Assembly: GCF_005860765.1 (NCBI RefSeq)
Contig: NZ_VCEI01000021.1
Coordinates: 248,001-312,000, forward strand
Length of the DNA: 64,000 nucleotides
Direction of reading: 5' to 3'
DNA from: Dyadobacter sediminis
GTDB taxonomy: Bacteria > Bacteroidota > Bacteroidia > Cytophagales > Spirosomataceae
Shown: positions 7,527 through 16,337 of the stretch, piece after piece
Numbering within the stretch: position 1 is the first letter of the stretch
Layout of the letters: every line of letters begins with the position of its first letter
Made by a program: the position numbers and the translations under genes
Notes under the pieces: model-generated
Seen by the model: only the letters and a program-made list of their open reading frames with translations
Told to the model about the DNA's origin: nothing
Database searches by the model: none

Positions 7527-8699
7527 ATGATAAAATTAAAAACCCTTTCCAATCATCCGGAAAAGGCGCTTCAGAATGTAGGCTGGAACTGGATGCTCGG
7601 AACGGACACGTCTCCTTATGTGATCAGTGACATGGTTGTAATTTCAGAGGAGCTGGCCAATCAGTATTATGAAGCCGCCGAGACTTTGTATGACATGCTG
7701 ATCGAAGCGGGACAATATGCCATTGACAATAATCTTTTCAAAGAGATGGGCATACCCGAAAATCTGGTGGAACTGATCAAAACTTCCTGGATTGATGACC
7801 GGCACGTGCATTTGTACGGACGTTTCGATCTGGCAGGAGGAATGGATCATGAGCCCATCAAATTAATTGAGTTTAATGCAGATACCGCTACTTGCATCCC
7901 TGAAACGGCCGTGGTGCAATGGGCACATCTGCGTATGAACGGTCTGGACGATTCCATGCAGTTCAATACGGTTTATGAAACGCTGGTCAGTCAGTTTCGG
8001 TTTTTGAAGGATATAAACAATGATCTTAATCCGTCCATTCTGTTCTCGACCATGAGAGGTTATGCGGAGGATGATACCAATGTGAATTTGTTATCGGAAG
8101 CAGCAAAGGAAGCCGGGTTTGATACGGATTTTGCTTATGTGGATGAAGTGGAATTTTCAAACGGACAAGGCATTTTCAAGTTTGAGTCTGAAGGAGGCAA
8201 TTTCGTTCGCTTCGATTTCTGGTTCAAACTGGTTCCATGGGAGTACATCGGAAATGATGAACCGGAGCTTGCAGCCATGCTAACGGATATTGTCAAGACA
8301 CGAAAGGCGCTTATCCTGAATCCTGCGTATACTTTGCTTTTTCAATCCAAATACATTCTGAAAATTCTCTGGGACCTTTATCCGTACCACCCGCTTTTGC
8401 TGCAGACAGAAAGATACGCTTTGCCGCATAAACAATCGGTAAGCAAAGTGCTGTTTGGAAGAGAAGGCGCAAACGTGTCCATTCTTGAAAAAGGCGGAGA
8501 AGTCCTGGAAAGTGTTGAAGGTGAATATGATAGTCAGAATAAGATTTTTCAGGAATACGTCAGGTTTCCAACGGATGCGGCAGGTTTTTCTTATCAGGCA
8601 GGGGTTTTTTATGCCGGGGAAGCCTGCGGATTAGGATTCCGTAGAGGCGGCAGGATTCTGGATAATACGGCTCAGTTTGTAGGTCATGTAGTGGAATGA
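7527..8699 (+). CDS. Glutathionylspermidine synthase-like ATP-grasp ligase (YgiC-type)
   Basis: A 390-residue protein of the GSP-synthase C-terminal domain family, matching the length of stand-alone YgiC/YjfC proteins. Visible family segments are GWNWMLG, LYGRFDLA, IKLIEFNADTATCIPE, FSTMRGYAEDDTN, the ATP-site KALILNPAYTLLFQSKYILKIL region (given here only by its first residues), VSKVLFGREGANV and QEYVRFPTD. The family forms an amide bond with ATP, but for YgiC-like members the peptide and amine partners are not established; it lacks the amidase half of E. coli Gss. It forms an operon with the UPF0323 lipoprotein. Confidence 0.85.
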   Translation: MIKLKTLSNHPEKALQNVGWNWMLGTDTSPYVISDMVVISEELANQYYEAAETLYDMLIEAGQYAIDNNLFKEMGIPENLVELIKTSWIDDRHVHLYGRFDLAGGMDHEPIKLIEFNADTATCIPETAVVQWAHLRMNGLDDSMQFNTVYETLVSQFRFLKDINNDLNPSILFSTMRGYAEDDTNVNLLSEAAKEAGFDTDFAYVDEVEFSNGQGIFKFESEGGNFVRFDFWFKLVPWEYIGNDEPELAAMLTDIVKTRKALILNPAYTLLFQSKYILKILWDLYPYHPLLLQTERYALPHKQSVSKVLFGREGANVSILEKGGEVLESVEGEYDSQNKIFQEYVRFPTDAAGFSYQAGVFYAGEACGLGFRRGGRILDNTAQFVGHVVE

Positions 8700-8861
8700 A
8701 TTATTTACTGACCAATAAAATAGCAAAAACGACCGTATGCTAAGTAGGGCAACCGTTTACTAATCATTTTAAGAAAAAACGGTTTAGTGTGACAAAGTTT
8801 GCAGAGTCATTTAATCGTTTGCGGCAGATAAAAGCAGGCAGCGTTCAACAGATTTTGCAAA

Positions 8862-9221
8862 ATGAGTCAGTTCTTAAACAAAACCGTTATGATACACGAA
8901 AAGATTTTCCAGTTAAAAAGTGGCAGGGAAGTAAAAGTCATTGTGAAAGGATATTTCCTGAATGACAGTCCGGAATTAAGTACCGATTATGAAATACTGA
9001 TCCGGGAACCCAGAGAAAAGTATTTCCGCGCACCAATCGGGATCAATCACCCGCAGTACTGGAAAATGAAAAGGTCCGGAACGCAGCAGGCCAAATCCAT
9101 TCTGCTGGAATACAGCGGAATTTCCCAGAAGCATATCAATCAGGCTGTGGCTGAATTCAACCGGATTGTCAGCTTTCCGCCGGCACAGATTGGGATGCAA
9201 TTCGAAAAGGAACTGGTCTAG
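8862..9221 (+). CDS. Small hypothetical protein
   Basis: 119 residues, no signal peptide, membrane segment or motif I recognise. It is mixed alpha/beta with a basic middle (EPREKYFRAPIG, WKMKRSGTQQAK). An ATG at 8889 (MIHEKIFQLKSG) begins the part with clear beta-strand alternation and is a plausible true start, which would make a 110-residue protein. It stands alone between the gsp gene and a perfect-stem convergent terminator. Function unknown. Confidence 0.6.
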   Translation: MSQFLNKTVMIHEKIFQLKSGREVKVIVKGYFLNDSPELSTDYEILIREPREKYFRAPIGINHPQYWKMKRSGTQQAKSILLEYSGISQKHINQAVAEFNRIVSFPPAQIGMQFEKELV

Positions 9222-9282
9222 AACTTAAAGCTGCCACATGATTCTATCTTTAAAAAATGTTGCAATCCTTCGGGGTCACAAA

Positions 9283-9328
9283 TAAACCGGATAAAAGACA
9301 CAGCAAAACGTGTTAGTTATCCGGTTTA
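9283..9328. terminator. Convergent bidirectional terminator
   Basis: A perfect 12-bp inverted repeat (TAAACCGGATAA 9283-9294 and TTATCCGGTTTA 9317-9328), loop 22 nt, sits between the converging ends of the hypothetical gene and the cupin gene. Confidence 0.75.
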
Positions 9329-9366
9329 CTTTATAACGCCTTTCTGAAACAAGAACAGGACAAATA

Positions 9367-9708
9367 TTATACTGTCTGCTTTTCCAGCTCAATAAAATCT
9401 TCACGTGCCGGCGTAAAGCAATCAATAACCTTGCACTGCGTATGTGCTACTGCGGAATGCACCGCATGGGACGGAATGTAAGCCGTCATCCCTTTCGTAA
9501 GGTTCATCTTTTCACCTTCAATATCGAACTCCAGTTCCCCTTCCAGTACATGGCACCATTGTTCATGAAAATGGCTGTGTGCAGGCAGGATCGTGCCCGC
9601 ATCAATGGTCAGGTGGCCGAAAGTCTGCTTTTCCGAATGTGAAAGCGTACCGTAAATGCCGTCCCAGATCTTTATAACCTTGTTTGTATTGAAATTGATA
9701 AAAGGCAT
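9367..9708 (-). CDS. Cupin domain protein
   Basis: A 113-residue single cupin. Motif 1 reads HSHFHEQWCHVLEGELEF, with the three metal ligands (two His and the Glu) in place. Motif 2 is YIPSHAVHSAVA, with the fourth ligand His. Such small cupins bind Fe, Mn or Zn and act as dioxygenases, isomerases or ligand sensors; no substrate can be assigned. It is cytoplasmic and transcribed alone. Confidence 0.85.
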   Translation of the reverse strand: MPFINFNTNKVIKIWDGIYGTLSHSEKQTFGHLTIDAGTILPAHSHFHEQWCHVLEGELEFDIEGEKMNLTKGMTAYIPSHAVHSAVAHTQCKVIDCFTPAREDFIELEKQTV

Positions 9709-9844
9709 ATATCAAACTTTATTGCGTAGCTGATTAGTAAACTGAATGGAAATCCGGTGAAAAGGTACAACTCGTTTTAAATTTCATAACAATCGGGTGT
9801 AAAATAAAATAGTTGATAGGACTGGGTTTTCATCAAGCTTTTTA

Positions 9845-9852
9845 TAATTTTG
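9845..9852 (+). promoter_or_regulatory. Candidate -7 element upstream of the 184-residue protein gene
   Basis: TAATTTTG fits TAnnTTTG and lies 31 bp before the presumed TTG start. No TTG with 19-23 bp spacing is present upstream, so support is partial. Confidence 0.4.
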
Positions 9853-9883
9853 CATTATCTCATAAAATTTTATTATTTTAACA

Positions 9884-10438
9884 TTGCGCAGGATTATTTC
9901 CATATTGCTATTGGGGCTGCTGCTTTATAACATGGTGGGCTATTCTATAGTCTACTTGTCTGAAGAGCGTCATGTCATCAGCAATGCGGGAAAATATCTG
10001 ATTCAGCAGTCCGTTGCTTCCGAAAATATCATCATCAAAGTTCCGGTTTCCGTTCCTTATCAGAACAACTGGGATGCGCCCGAACCGGCAGAAGGCCAGA
10101 TTGAACATGAAGGCCGTTTTTATCAGATGAAAAGTCAGCAGCTTATCAATGACACGCTGTATGTGCAATGCGAGTTTGATCAGAATGCAAGAGACCGTTT
10201 TACAGACCTTGTTTCAAAAATCAACGATCAGGTTACGGGTACGGCTGCCGATTCCCGGAGTGATCAGCATGCGCATGTCTTGAAAAACTTTCTGAAAGAA
10301 TACATGATTTCCGGTCACAAGCACATCTTTTACGTGCTGGAATGGGCCGAATCCAATGATTACAGCTATACTTATTCTCATTCCTTTCTTCCTGAAAGGC
10401 ATTCCGTTATTCCATCTCCGCCTCCGGATCAGGCTTAG
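9884..10438 (+). CDS. Membrane-anchored hypothetical protein
   Basis: 184 residues from a TTG start; no in-frame ATG occurs before residue 17, and the TTG gives a normal basic start plus hydrophobic segment (RRIISILLLGLLLYNMVG). The rest is predicted to lie outside the cytoplasmic membrane. It contains a His-rich patch (SDQHAHVLKN, SGHKHIF) and ends in PERHSVIPSPPPDQA. I do not recognise a family. It precedes a DUF3179 protein and a FecA-like receptor, and the His-rich patch would fit a metal-related job, but two hairpins separate it from them. Confidence 0.65.
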   Translation: MRRIISILLLGLLLYNMVGYSIVYLSEERHVISNAGKYLIQQSVASENIIIKVPVSVPYQNNWDAPEPAEGQIEHEGRFYQMKSQQLINDTLYVQCEFDQNARDRFTDLVSKINDQVTGTAADSRSDQHAHVLKNFLKEYMISGHKHIFYVLEWAESNDYSYTYSHSFLPERHSVIPSPPPDQA

Positions 10439-10457
10439 TCAATTCTCTTTACTGTAA

Positions 10458-10517
10458 TTCCTGATGCAATTTCTTTGCAGATGCCATGTGCATACATGCA
10501 TCGGGAATTTATCTTTT
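10458..10517 (+). terminator. Terminator 20 bp after the 184-residue protein gene
   Basis: Arms 10458-10468 (TTCCTGATGCA) and 10497-10507 (TGCATCGGGAA) pair over 11 positions with one G-T wobble. They are followed by TTTATCTTTT. Confidence 0.6.
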
Positions 10518-10656
10518 ATCCGGCGTATTATTTCCGTTCGTGCAAGGCGCTGTTTTGTAACAAACAGGATGTTACTGTAACCTTTATTCCGGTTTCAGCA
10601 TATTCGAACGGGAAGCCGTCAATTCAGCATATAGTATCATAGGTTAATAATCTGGC

Positions 10657-10691
10657 AAACGGATCTGCCGGATGGCGGGTCCGTTTCTTTT
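10657..10691 (+). terminator. Second strong hairpin with T-run
   Basis: Arms 10657-10669 and 10674-10686 pair over 13 positions (two G-T wobbles) around a GGAT tetraloop, then CTTTT. It lies 85 bp before the DUF3179 start, so it may instead be a leader attenuator for that operon. Confidence 0.6.
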
Positions 10692-10771
10692 ACAGTTCTT
10701 CCGGTTTTAAAGACTCTTTTTTTTCTCCGGAAATCTCAATATACCTTTAATGCTCAGTTATTTATAATCAT

Positions 10772-11917
10772 ATGAAAGCAGTTTTTTACTTGGGAATTAC
10801 AGGCATTATCCTGTACGAAATTGCAAAAGTCTACTTCATTATGCCCATGCCGGGAAGCCAGCAAATGAACAGCATTGATCTTGCTTACTTTCTGCACAGC
10901 TGGCGCTGGACTTTTAGGGGCTTGTTCTGGATAATGATTGTAGCAGGTGCCTTTTCGGTATTTTCAGGAAAAACAAAATGGGCTCCATTGGTTTCAATAC
11001 TTCTTGCAACTGCGGTTACATATGCTGCGAATTATCAAATGGCTGCCGATACCATGTTTTATCAGCCCAATGAAGTCATTCTCTACAACGCCTCTCTGAA
11101 CAAAGTCGGTAATGACCGGCTTGTTATTGGAACAGAAGCAAACGGCGACCCGAAAGCTTACCCGATTCAGTACATTGGTTATCATCATCAGGTTCAGGAT
11201 GTAATCGGAGGAAAACCCGTGATTGTAACTTATTGTACCGTTTGCCGTACAGGAAGGGTTTTTGAACCGGTTGTCAATGGCAAAAAAGAAACGTTCCGGC
11301 TCGTAGGAATGGATCATTTTAATGCCATGTTTGAAGATGCGACTACCGGAAGCTGGTGGCGGCAGGCAAACGGCGAAGCCATAGCCGGACCGCTGAAAGG
11401 ACATTTTCTTCCTGAACTGGCCAGTACGCAAACCACGCTCGCACAATGGGTAAAAATGCATCCCGACAGCAAAATAATGCAGCCCGATCCCGTTTATCAG
11501 GCCAAATATGATTCCATGAGCCGGTATGAAAGCGGAAAAGGCAAATCGGAACTCACACGGACGGATACAGTTTCCTGGAAAGAAAAATCGTGGGTTGTGG
11601 GCATAAAAGCAGGAGAAAAATCCAAGGCATTTGACTGGAACCGGCTCAAAAAAGAAAGAATTGTCAATGATCAGGTGGGTGCGGTGGCAGTAGCGCTTGT
11701 GATCGCTGCCGATAACCGGAGCTTTTTTGCATTTGACCGTGAGCGTACTGACAATGCTTTACAAATCAGGAATGATACGCTTTTTACAGACCATGCATCG
11801 TACAACCTTCTGGGAAAACGCATTTCGGGCTCCGGCAAAGACTTGAAACGGATTAATGCCTATCAGGAATTCTGGCATAGCTGGCGAACGTTCCACCCCG
11901 GTACAAAACAATACTGA
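10772..11917 (+). CDS. DUF3179 domain-containing membrane protein
   Basis: 381 residues. The N-terminal third is membrane-embedded, with three or four helices (about 1-20, 45-65, 70-88). The rest is the DUF3179 domain: KAYPIQYIGYHHQVQD, VIVTYCTVCRTGRVF with a CxxC motif, FRLVGMDHFNAMFED, GSWWRQANGEA and the C-terminal QEFWHSWRTFHP. DUF3179 has no proven activity; the conserved CxxC and His residues suggest metal or redox chemistry in the periplasm, which is inference. It ends 26 bp before a FecA-type receptor and is probably co-transcribed with it. Confidence 0.88.
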   Translation: MKAVFYLGITGIILYEIAKVYFIMPMPGSQQMNSIDLAYFLHSWRWTFRGLFWIMIVAGAFSVFSGKTKWAPLVSILLATAVTYAANYQMAADTMFYQPNEVILYNASLNKVGNDRLVIGTEANGDPKAYPIQYIGYHHQVQDVIGGKPVIVTYCTVCRTGRVFEPVVNGKKETFRLVGMDHFNAMFEDATTGSWWRQANGEAIAGPLKGHFLPELASTQTTLAQWVKMHPDSKIMQPDPVYQAKYDSMSRYESGKGKSELTRTDTVSWKEKSWVVGIKAGEKSKAFDWNRLKKERIVNDQVGAVAVALVIAADNRSFFAFDRERTDNALQIRNDTLFTDHASYNLLGKRISGSGKDLKRINAYQEFWHSWRTFHPGTKQY

Positions 11918-11943
11918 TTTCAGATAGTCATTAATATCCTGTA

Positions 11944-14160
11944 ATGAGAACACATTTACTGCATTTTATCATTTTACTGTTTCCATTCATTCAACATACA
12001 AGTTTTGCACAAACGCGCGAAAATAACGGAAAAGATTACAACAAGACGCTGGAACTTAATGAAGTAACCGTTGAAGAACGAAAAAATACAATCCATACCG
12101 AACGGCTTCCGGATATTCATAATACCTATTTAACTGCGGGTAAGAAAAATGAAGTCATCAATCTCGAAGGTGTCAACGGAAACATAACCGAAAAAACGGG
12201 CAGACAGATTTTTGCCAAAATCCCCGGCGTTTTTGTATACGATATGGACGGAAGCGGAAACCAGATCAATATCTCGACACGCGGACTGGACCCGCACCGG
12301 TCATGGGAATACAACATTCGCCAAAACGGCATCATCACAAATTCCGACATGTACGGTTATCCGGCCAGCCATTACAGCCCGGCTATGGAATCCATTGAGC
12401 GCATCGAGCTGGTCAGAGGCACATCTTCGCTGCAGTATGGCGCCCAGTTTGGAGGCATGATCAATTACGTTACCAAAACGCCGGATACAACAAAGGCTTT
12501 TTCATTTGAAACCATCAATTCAGCCGGTTCTTTCGGGCTTTTCAGTTCTTACAATGCCATTGGCGGTAAAATCGGAAAATTAACTTACTCGGCTTATTAC
12601 CAGAAAAGACATGCTGACGGGTACCGGAAGAATTCAAAATCTGACGCACAATCCCAGTTGGTCAGCCTGAATTATGCATTCAGCAAATCATTGAGGTTGC
12701 ATGCAGAACTCGGCCGCTCTTCTTATATTTATCAGATTCCCGGCCCTTTAACGGATGCTATGTTTGCGGCAGACCCGCGTCAGTCCACGCGTTCACGGAA
12801 TTACTTCAATCCGGATATTTACATTCCGTCTGTTGTGCTGGACTGGAAAATAAGTCCTGCCACGATCCTAAAATTTACGAATTCCGGCGTATACGGCGCA
12901 CGGAACAGCGTAATGTTCGACGCTTTTGCCAATATTCCGGATACGGTCAACACGGCAACAGGTTCTTACAAAGCACGGCAGGTCGATATTGACAACTTCG
13001 AAAGCTTTACGTCCGAGTTGCGGGTTATGCATACTTATGAGCTGGCAGGATTCCGGAATATACTTTCTGCGGGTGTTCAGTACATGCATAATAACCTGCA
13101 CAGAAGACAATTGGGTAAAGGAACAACGGGCAGCGATTTTGACCTGACGCTCACAGACCCGGTTTTTGGACGTAATCTTTTCATGAAAACACGCAACGTT
13201 GCTTTTTTTCTGGAAAACCTGATTTATCTGACGCCCAGGTTTAGTTTATCGCCCGGCCTCCGGATTGAAAACGGCGGTACAGCCATGACGGGAACGATCA
13301 GTTATTACGATCAGGACAATTTCCCTGATAAAATAAAACACAAATTTCCATTGTTCGGGATCAGTTCGCAGTATCGTATCAATGCCGAAAACCGGATTTA
13401 TGCCGGCTTTTCACAGGCTTACAGACCGGTCGTTTTCAAGGACATTATTCCCGGTTCTGTGTTGGAACGCGTGGACAAAAACCTGAAAGATGCCTATGGA
13501 TATAATCTGGAAGCAGGAATCAGTGGAAACGTCCGGAACAGACTGAAATATGATATCGGACTTTTTCAGGTATTGATCAACAACAGGATGGGAACCGTTT
13601 CGATGCGTGAAAACGGCAATGCTTATCTTTTAAGGACCACAACGGGCAATACCCGCAACCGGGGTGTGGAAGCATATGTAGAGTTCGTGCCCGTTCACAT
13701 CACAACGAATTCCGTTCCGACCGAACTTTCCTTCTTTACCTCCACTTCTTTTTTCAATGCCACTTACATAAAAGGCAGCGCCGTTGCAAATAATGAAAAC
13801 ACCAGTATAACCGGCAACAAAGTAGAGGGCGTTCCCGCCTGGATATCCCGGAACGGCATGCAGCTTTTGTACAAAAAACTTTCACTCACCTGTCAGTACA
13901 GCTACGTCAGTTCAAGTTTTGCCAATCCGCTTAATACGGTTGCGCCGTCCGCAAACGGAACCATCGGGAAAGTTCCCGCCTATGGTTTGCTGGATGTAAA
14001 TGCCACTCTTCATCTCGGCAAAAGTTACACATTGCGGATGGGCATCAATAATCTCACCGGCAGGCAGTATTTTACCAAAAGACCAACGATGTATCCGGGA
14101 GCAGGCATATGGAGCTCGGATGGAAGAAGCTTCGGGATTTCTTTCGGGATAAAGATTTAA
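11944..14160 (+). CDS. FecA-like TonB-dependent receptor
   Basis: A 738-residue outer-membrane receptor. A signal peptide ends at FAQ (residue 23); a TonB-box-like LNEVTVEERKN follows. The plug has IFAKIPGVFVYDMDGSG, ISTRGLDPHRSWEYNIRQNG, DMYGYPASHYSPAMESIERI and LVRGTSSLQYGAQFGGMINYV, all in FecA (ferric citrate receptor) style. The barrel ends in SFGISFGIKI. There is no N-terminal signalling domain and no FecI/FecR nearby, so surface signalling is unlikely. Ferric-citrate-like cargo is plausible but unproven. It pairs with the DUF3179 gene upstream. Confidence 0.88.
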   Translation: MRTHLLHFIILLFPFIQHTSFAQTRENNGKDYNKTLELNEVTVEERKNTIHTERLPDIHNTYLTAGKKNEVINLEGVNGNITEKTGRQIFAKIPGVFVYDMDGSGNQINISTRGLDPHRSWEYNIRQNGIITNSDMYGYPASHYSPAMESIERIELVRGTSSLQYGAQFGGMINYVTKTPDTTKAFSFETINSAGSFGLFSSYNAIGGKIGKLTYSAYYQKRHADGYRKNSKSDAQSQLVSLNYAFSKSLRLHAELGRSSYIYQIPGPLTDAMFAADPRQSTRSRNYFNPDIYIPSVVLDWKISPATILKFTNSGVYGARNSVMFDAFANIPDTVNTATGSYKARQVDIDNFESFTSELRVMHTYELAGFRNILSAGVQYMHNNLHRRQLGKGTTGSDFDLTLTDPVFGRNLFMKTRNVAFFLENLIYLTPRFSLSPGLRIENGGTAMTGTISYYDQDNFPDKIKHKFPLFGISSQYRINAENRIYAGFSQAYRPVVFKDIIPGSVLERVDKNLKDAYGYNLEAGISGNVRNRLKYDIGLFQVLINNRMGTVSMRENGNAYLLRTTTGNTRNRGVEAYVEFVPVHITTNSVPTELSFFTSTSFFNATYIKGSAVANNENTSITGNKVEGVPAWISRNGMQLLYKKLSLTCQYSYVSSSFANPLNTVAPSANGTIGKVPAYGLLDVNATLHLGKSYTLRMGINNLTGRQYFTKRPTMYPGAGIWSSDGRSFGISFGIKI

Positions 14161-14396
14161 TGCATTGCGGCAAACATCAAAAATGCGTTGAGTAATTACC
14201 TCAATATCATGTCAGGCATTATTTTAATGACAGGTACTTGATGTAACACGGAAGGAAAACCTGAAGTCATGCAGCAATTCACTTCTGTATTGCAGCTGAA
14301 TCCTTTTCCGGAAATAATTGCTTTACAGCCAAAAAGCAAGGCGATTACAGGTGAAGCAATGAAGTAAATATTATTGTCTGATTTAATGCTATACTG

Positions 14397-16250
14397 ATGA
14401 GTAAGACTCCTGTTCATCCCAATTACGGATTTTCACAAAGTAAAGAAGAAGAGTTTGCTGAAGAGAACTTTGTAAGCCCGTTGCCGCGGGCAGTACTTCG
14501 CCCCAATGAATTTGTTCTACTGGACGGAGAATGGAAGTTCGCAATTGATCCCGAGGACAAAGGCATTCAGGAAAACTGGTATATCAGTCATAACTACGAA
14601 AAAACCGCGCATTGGCCGGGAAGTGTGGAAACACACCTGGCAAGCCTTCAGCAGAACAGCCCTTCCTGGCAGGACAAGATTGTGGTTTGGTATGAAAGAG
14701 AATTTGAAAAACCCAGACATGCCGAAATCGACGGTCAGAATGAAGCCTTGCTTCAGCTTACATTCGGTGCATGCGGGTACGAAACACAGGTTTGGCTGAA
14801 CGGGTTTTTGCTGTCGACAATTGAAGGAGAAGACAAGCATATCGGCGAATACACATCTTTTTCCTACGAACTGGAAGAAAGGATTCTGAGGCCGGTAAAC
14901 CGTCTCACCGTACGCATAGCTAATTCCATGGATGCGGATATTACGCGCGGCAAGCAGGAATCACATGTTTACAAACGTGGTGGAATCTGGTATCAGACAT
15001 TCACCGGCGCCGTTCGGAGCATTTGGCTGGAAACAGTGGAAAGAAACCGGTTGCGCTCACGTGTAGGTGTCGTCAGTATTGTGGAAGATAATCTTGTCCG
15101 TTTTAATTTGACCACCCGTATTCATGATCCCGGCGCGTACAAAATACGCCTGAAAGTTTTTAATGTTGATAAAAATCCGGAAAATGTAAAACTGGTTGCC
15201 GAAGACGAATATCCGATCATGCTGGAAGCAGGGCAGAAATCGCAGCGGCTGGTTCTGGAAATCAAGGACGCCCAACTCTGGTCGCCAGAAAATCCGTATT
15301 TATACCGGCTCGTTGCCCAGCTTATTGACGAAAATGATTATACCTCGGAAATAGAAACCAAATTCGGACTAAGAAAATTTGAAGCCAGAGGAAACCGCAT
15401 TTTCCTGAACCATAAACAGGTTTATCTGGACGGTATTTTGTACCAGCCGGGAAATGCATCTTACAGGCAAATACAGCAGCATTTATACGCCATGAAAGAA
15501 CTGGGCTGTAACCTGGTGCGTATACACATCGCCGGTGTGGACCCGCGCATTTACAAGCTGGCGGACAAGATCGGTATTTTGCTTTGGGTGGAAGTTCCGA
15601 GTCCGCACCGTTCCAGTTCCAAAAGCCGCGCCAATCATAAAGACGAACTGTTCAGAATGCTCGCGCTGATCGGCACACATCCTTCAGTTGTGATATGGAG
15701 CTTGTACAATGAAGACTGGGGCGCACAGGATATCGCTACCAATCCGCAAACCAGACAATACATTATGGACATGTATCATTACATGCAAATTGCGTATCCG
15801 CAGTTTCTGGTTGTTGACAATGATGGCTGGCAGCATATTTCATTTGAGGGGAAATTGAAATCCGATTTACTGACAGCACACCTTTACACGCCCGATGCGG
15901 AGCACTGGCGCCGATTGCTGGATGACCTTACGGCCGGAAAAATGGAAAGTGTCGCTGCTTTCCCGCTTGTAGTCGGAGATCCGTTCTTTTACAGAAAACA
16001 GGTTCCGCTGATCGTAAGCGAATGGGGCGGGTTCGGATTTGCAGATTACGGCGGCCCCAAGGATGATGGAGCACGTACACAACAGATCAGGCTTTTCAAG
16101 GAGGAACTGAGAAAGAGGCCGATAGCCGGAGACGTTTATACGCAGGCAACGAACATTGAGGAAGAACAAAACGGAATTATTGATTTTGAAACAGGCGAAC
16201 TCAAGGTTCCTGCCGGACTGCTGGCCTCGGGTACAAGTGAGGAAAAATAA
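14397..16250 (+). CDS. Glycoside hydrolase family 2 protein
   Basis: 617 residues with no signal peptide, so cytoplasmic. Domain order fits GH2: a jelly-roll sugar-binding domain (about 30-210, with LDGEWKFAID and NSMDADITRGKQ), an Ig-like domain (about 215-325), and a TIM barrel (about 330-600). The acid/base E439 lies in WSLYNEDW and the nucleophile E542 in IVSEWGGFG. Its relatives include beta-galactosidases, beta-glucuronidases and beta-mannosidases; the exact sugar cannot be called. The next gene follows after 87 bp on the same strand and may be co-transcribed. Confidence 0.88.
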   Translation: MSKTPVHPNYGFSQSKEEEFAEENFVSPLPRAVLRPNEFVLLDGEWKFAIDPEDKGIQENWYISHNYEKTAHWPGSVETHLASLQQNSPSWQDKIVVWYEREFEKPRHAEIDGQNEALLQLTFGACGYETQVWLNGFLLSTIEGEDKHIGEYTSFSYELEERILRPVNRLTVRIANSMDADITRGKQESHVYKRGGIWYQTFTGAVRSIWLETVERNRLRSRVGVVSIVEDNLVRFNLTTRIHDPGAYKIRLKVFNVDKNPENVKLVAEDEYPIMLEAGQKSQRLVLEIKDAQLWSPENPYLYRLVAQLIDENDYTSEIETKFGLRKFEARGNRIFLNHKQVYLDGILYQPGNASYRQIQQHLYAMKELGCNLVRIHIAGVDPRIYKLADKIGILLWVEVPSPHRSSSKSRANHKDELFRMLALIGTHPSVVIWSLYNEDWGAQDIATNPQTRQYIMDMYHYMQIAYPQFLVVDNDGWQHISFEGKLKSDLLTAHLYTPDAEHWRRLLDDLTAGKMESVAAFPLVVGDPFFYRKQVPLIVSEWGGFGFADYGGPKDDGARTQQIRLFKEELRKRPIAGDVYTQATNIEEEQNGIIDFETGELKVPAGLLASGTSEEK

Positions 16251-16337
16251 AGATACCTTATTATAAACAGGAGCCGGCAGTGTCCGCAAGCGGGCACAAA
16301 AATTTAAATGCCGGTTTTTCAACGAAAAAGACTTATT

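Larger units (their letters stand above)
10439..10771. other. Intergenic stretch with two hairpins
   Basis: No coding region seen. It holds two terminator-like hairpins (listed separately) and then a T-rich run shortly before the DUF3179 gene. No TAnnTTTG element is seen in front of that gene. Confidence 0.6.

Noticed and set aside
8788..8964. 58-codon GTG-started frame overlapping the 119-residue hypothetical gene
   Set aside because: It ends inside the neighbouring gene and has no motif; the overlapping frame has better strand-like patterns.
14269..14367. 32-codon ORF between the FecA-like receptor and the GH2 gene
   Set aside because: Short, no promoter or ribosome-binding signal, no similarity I recognise. 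It could be a remnant but cannot be supported.
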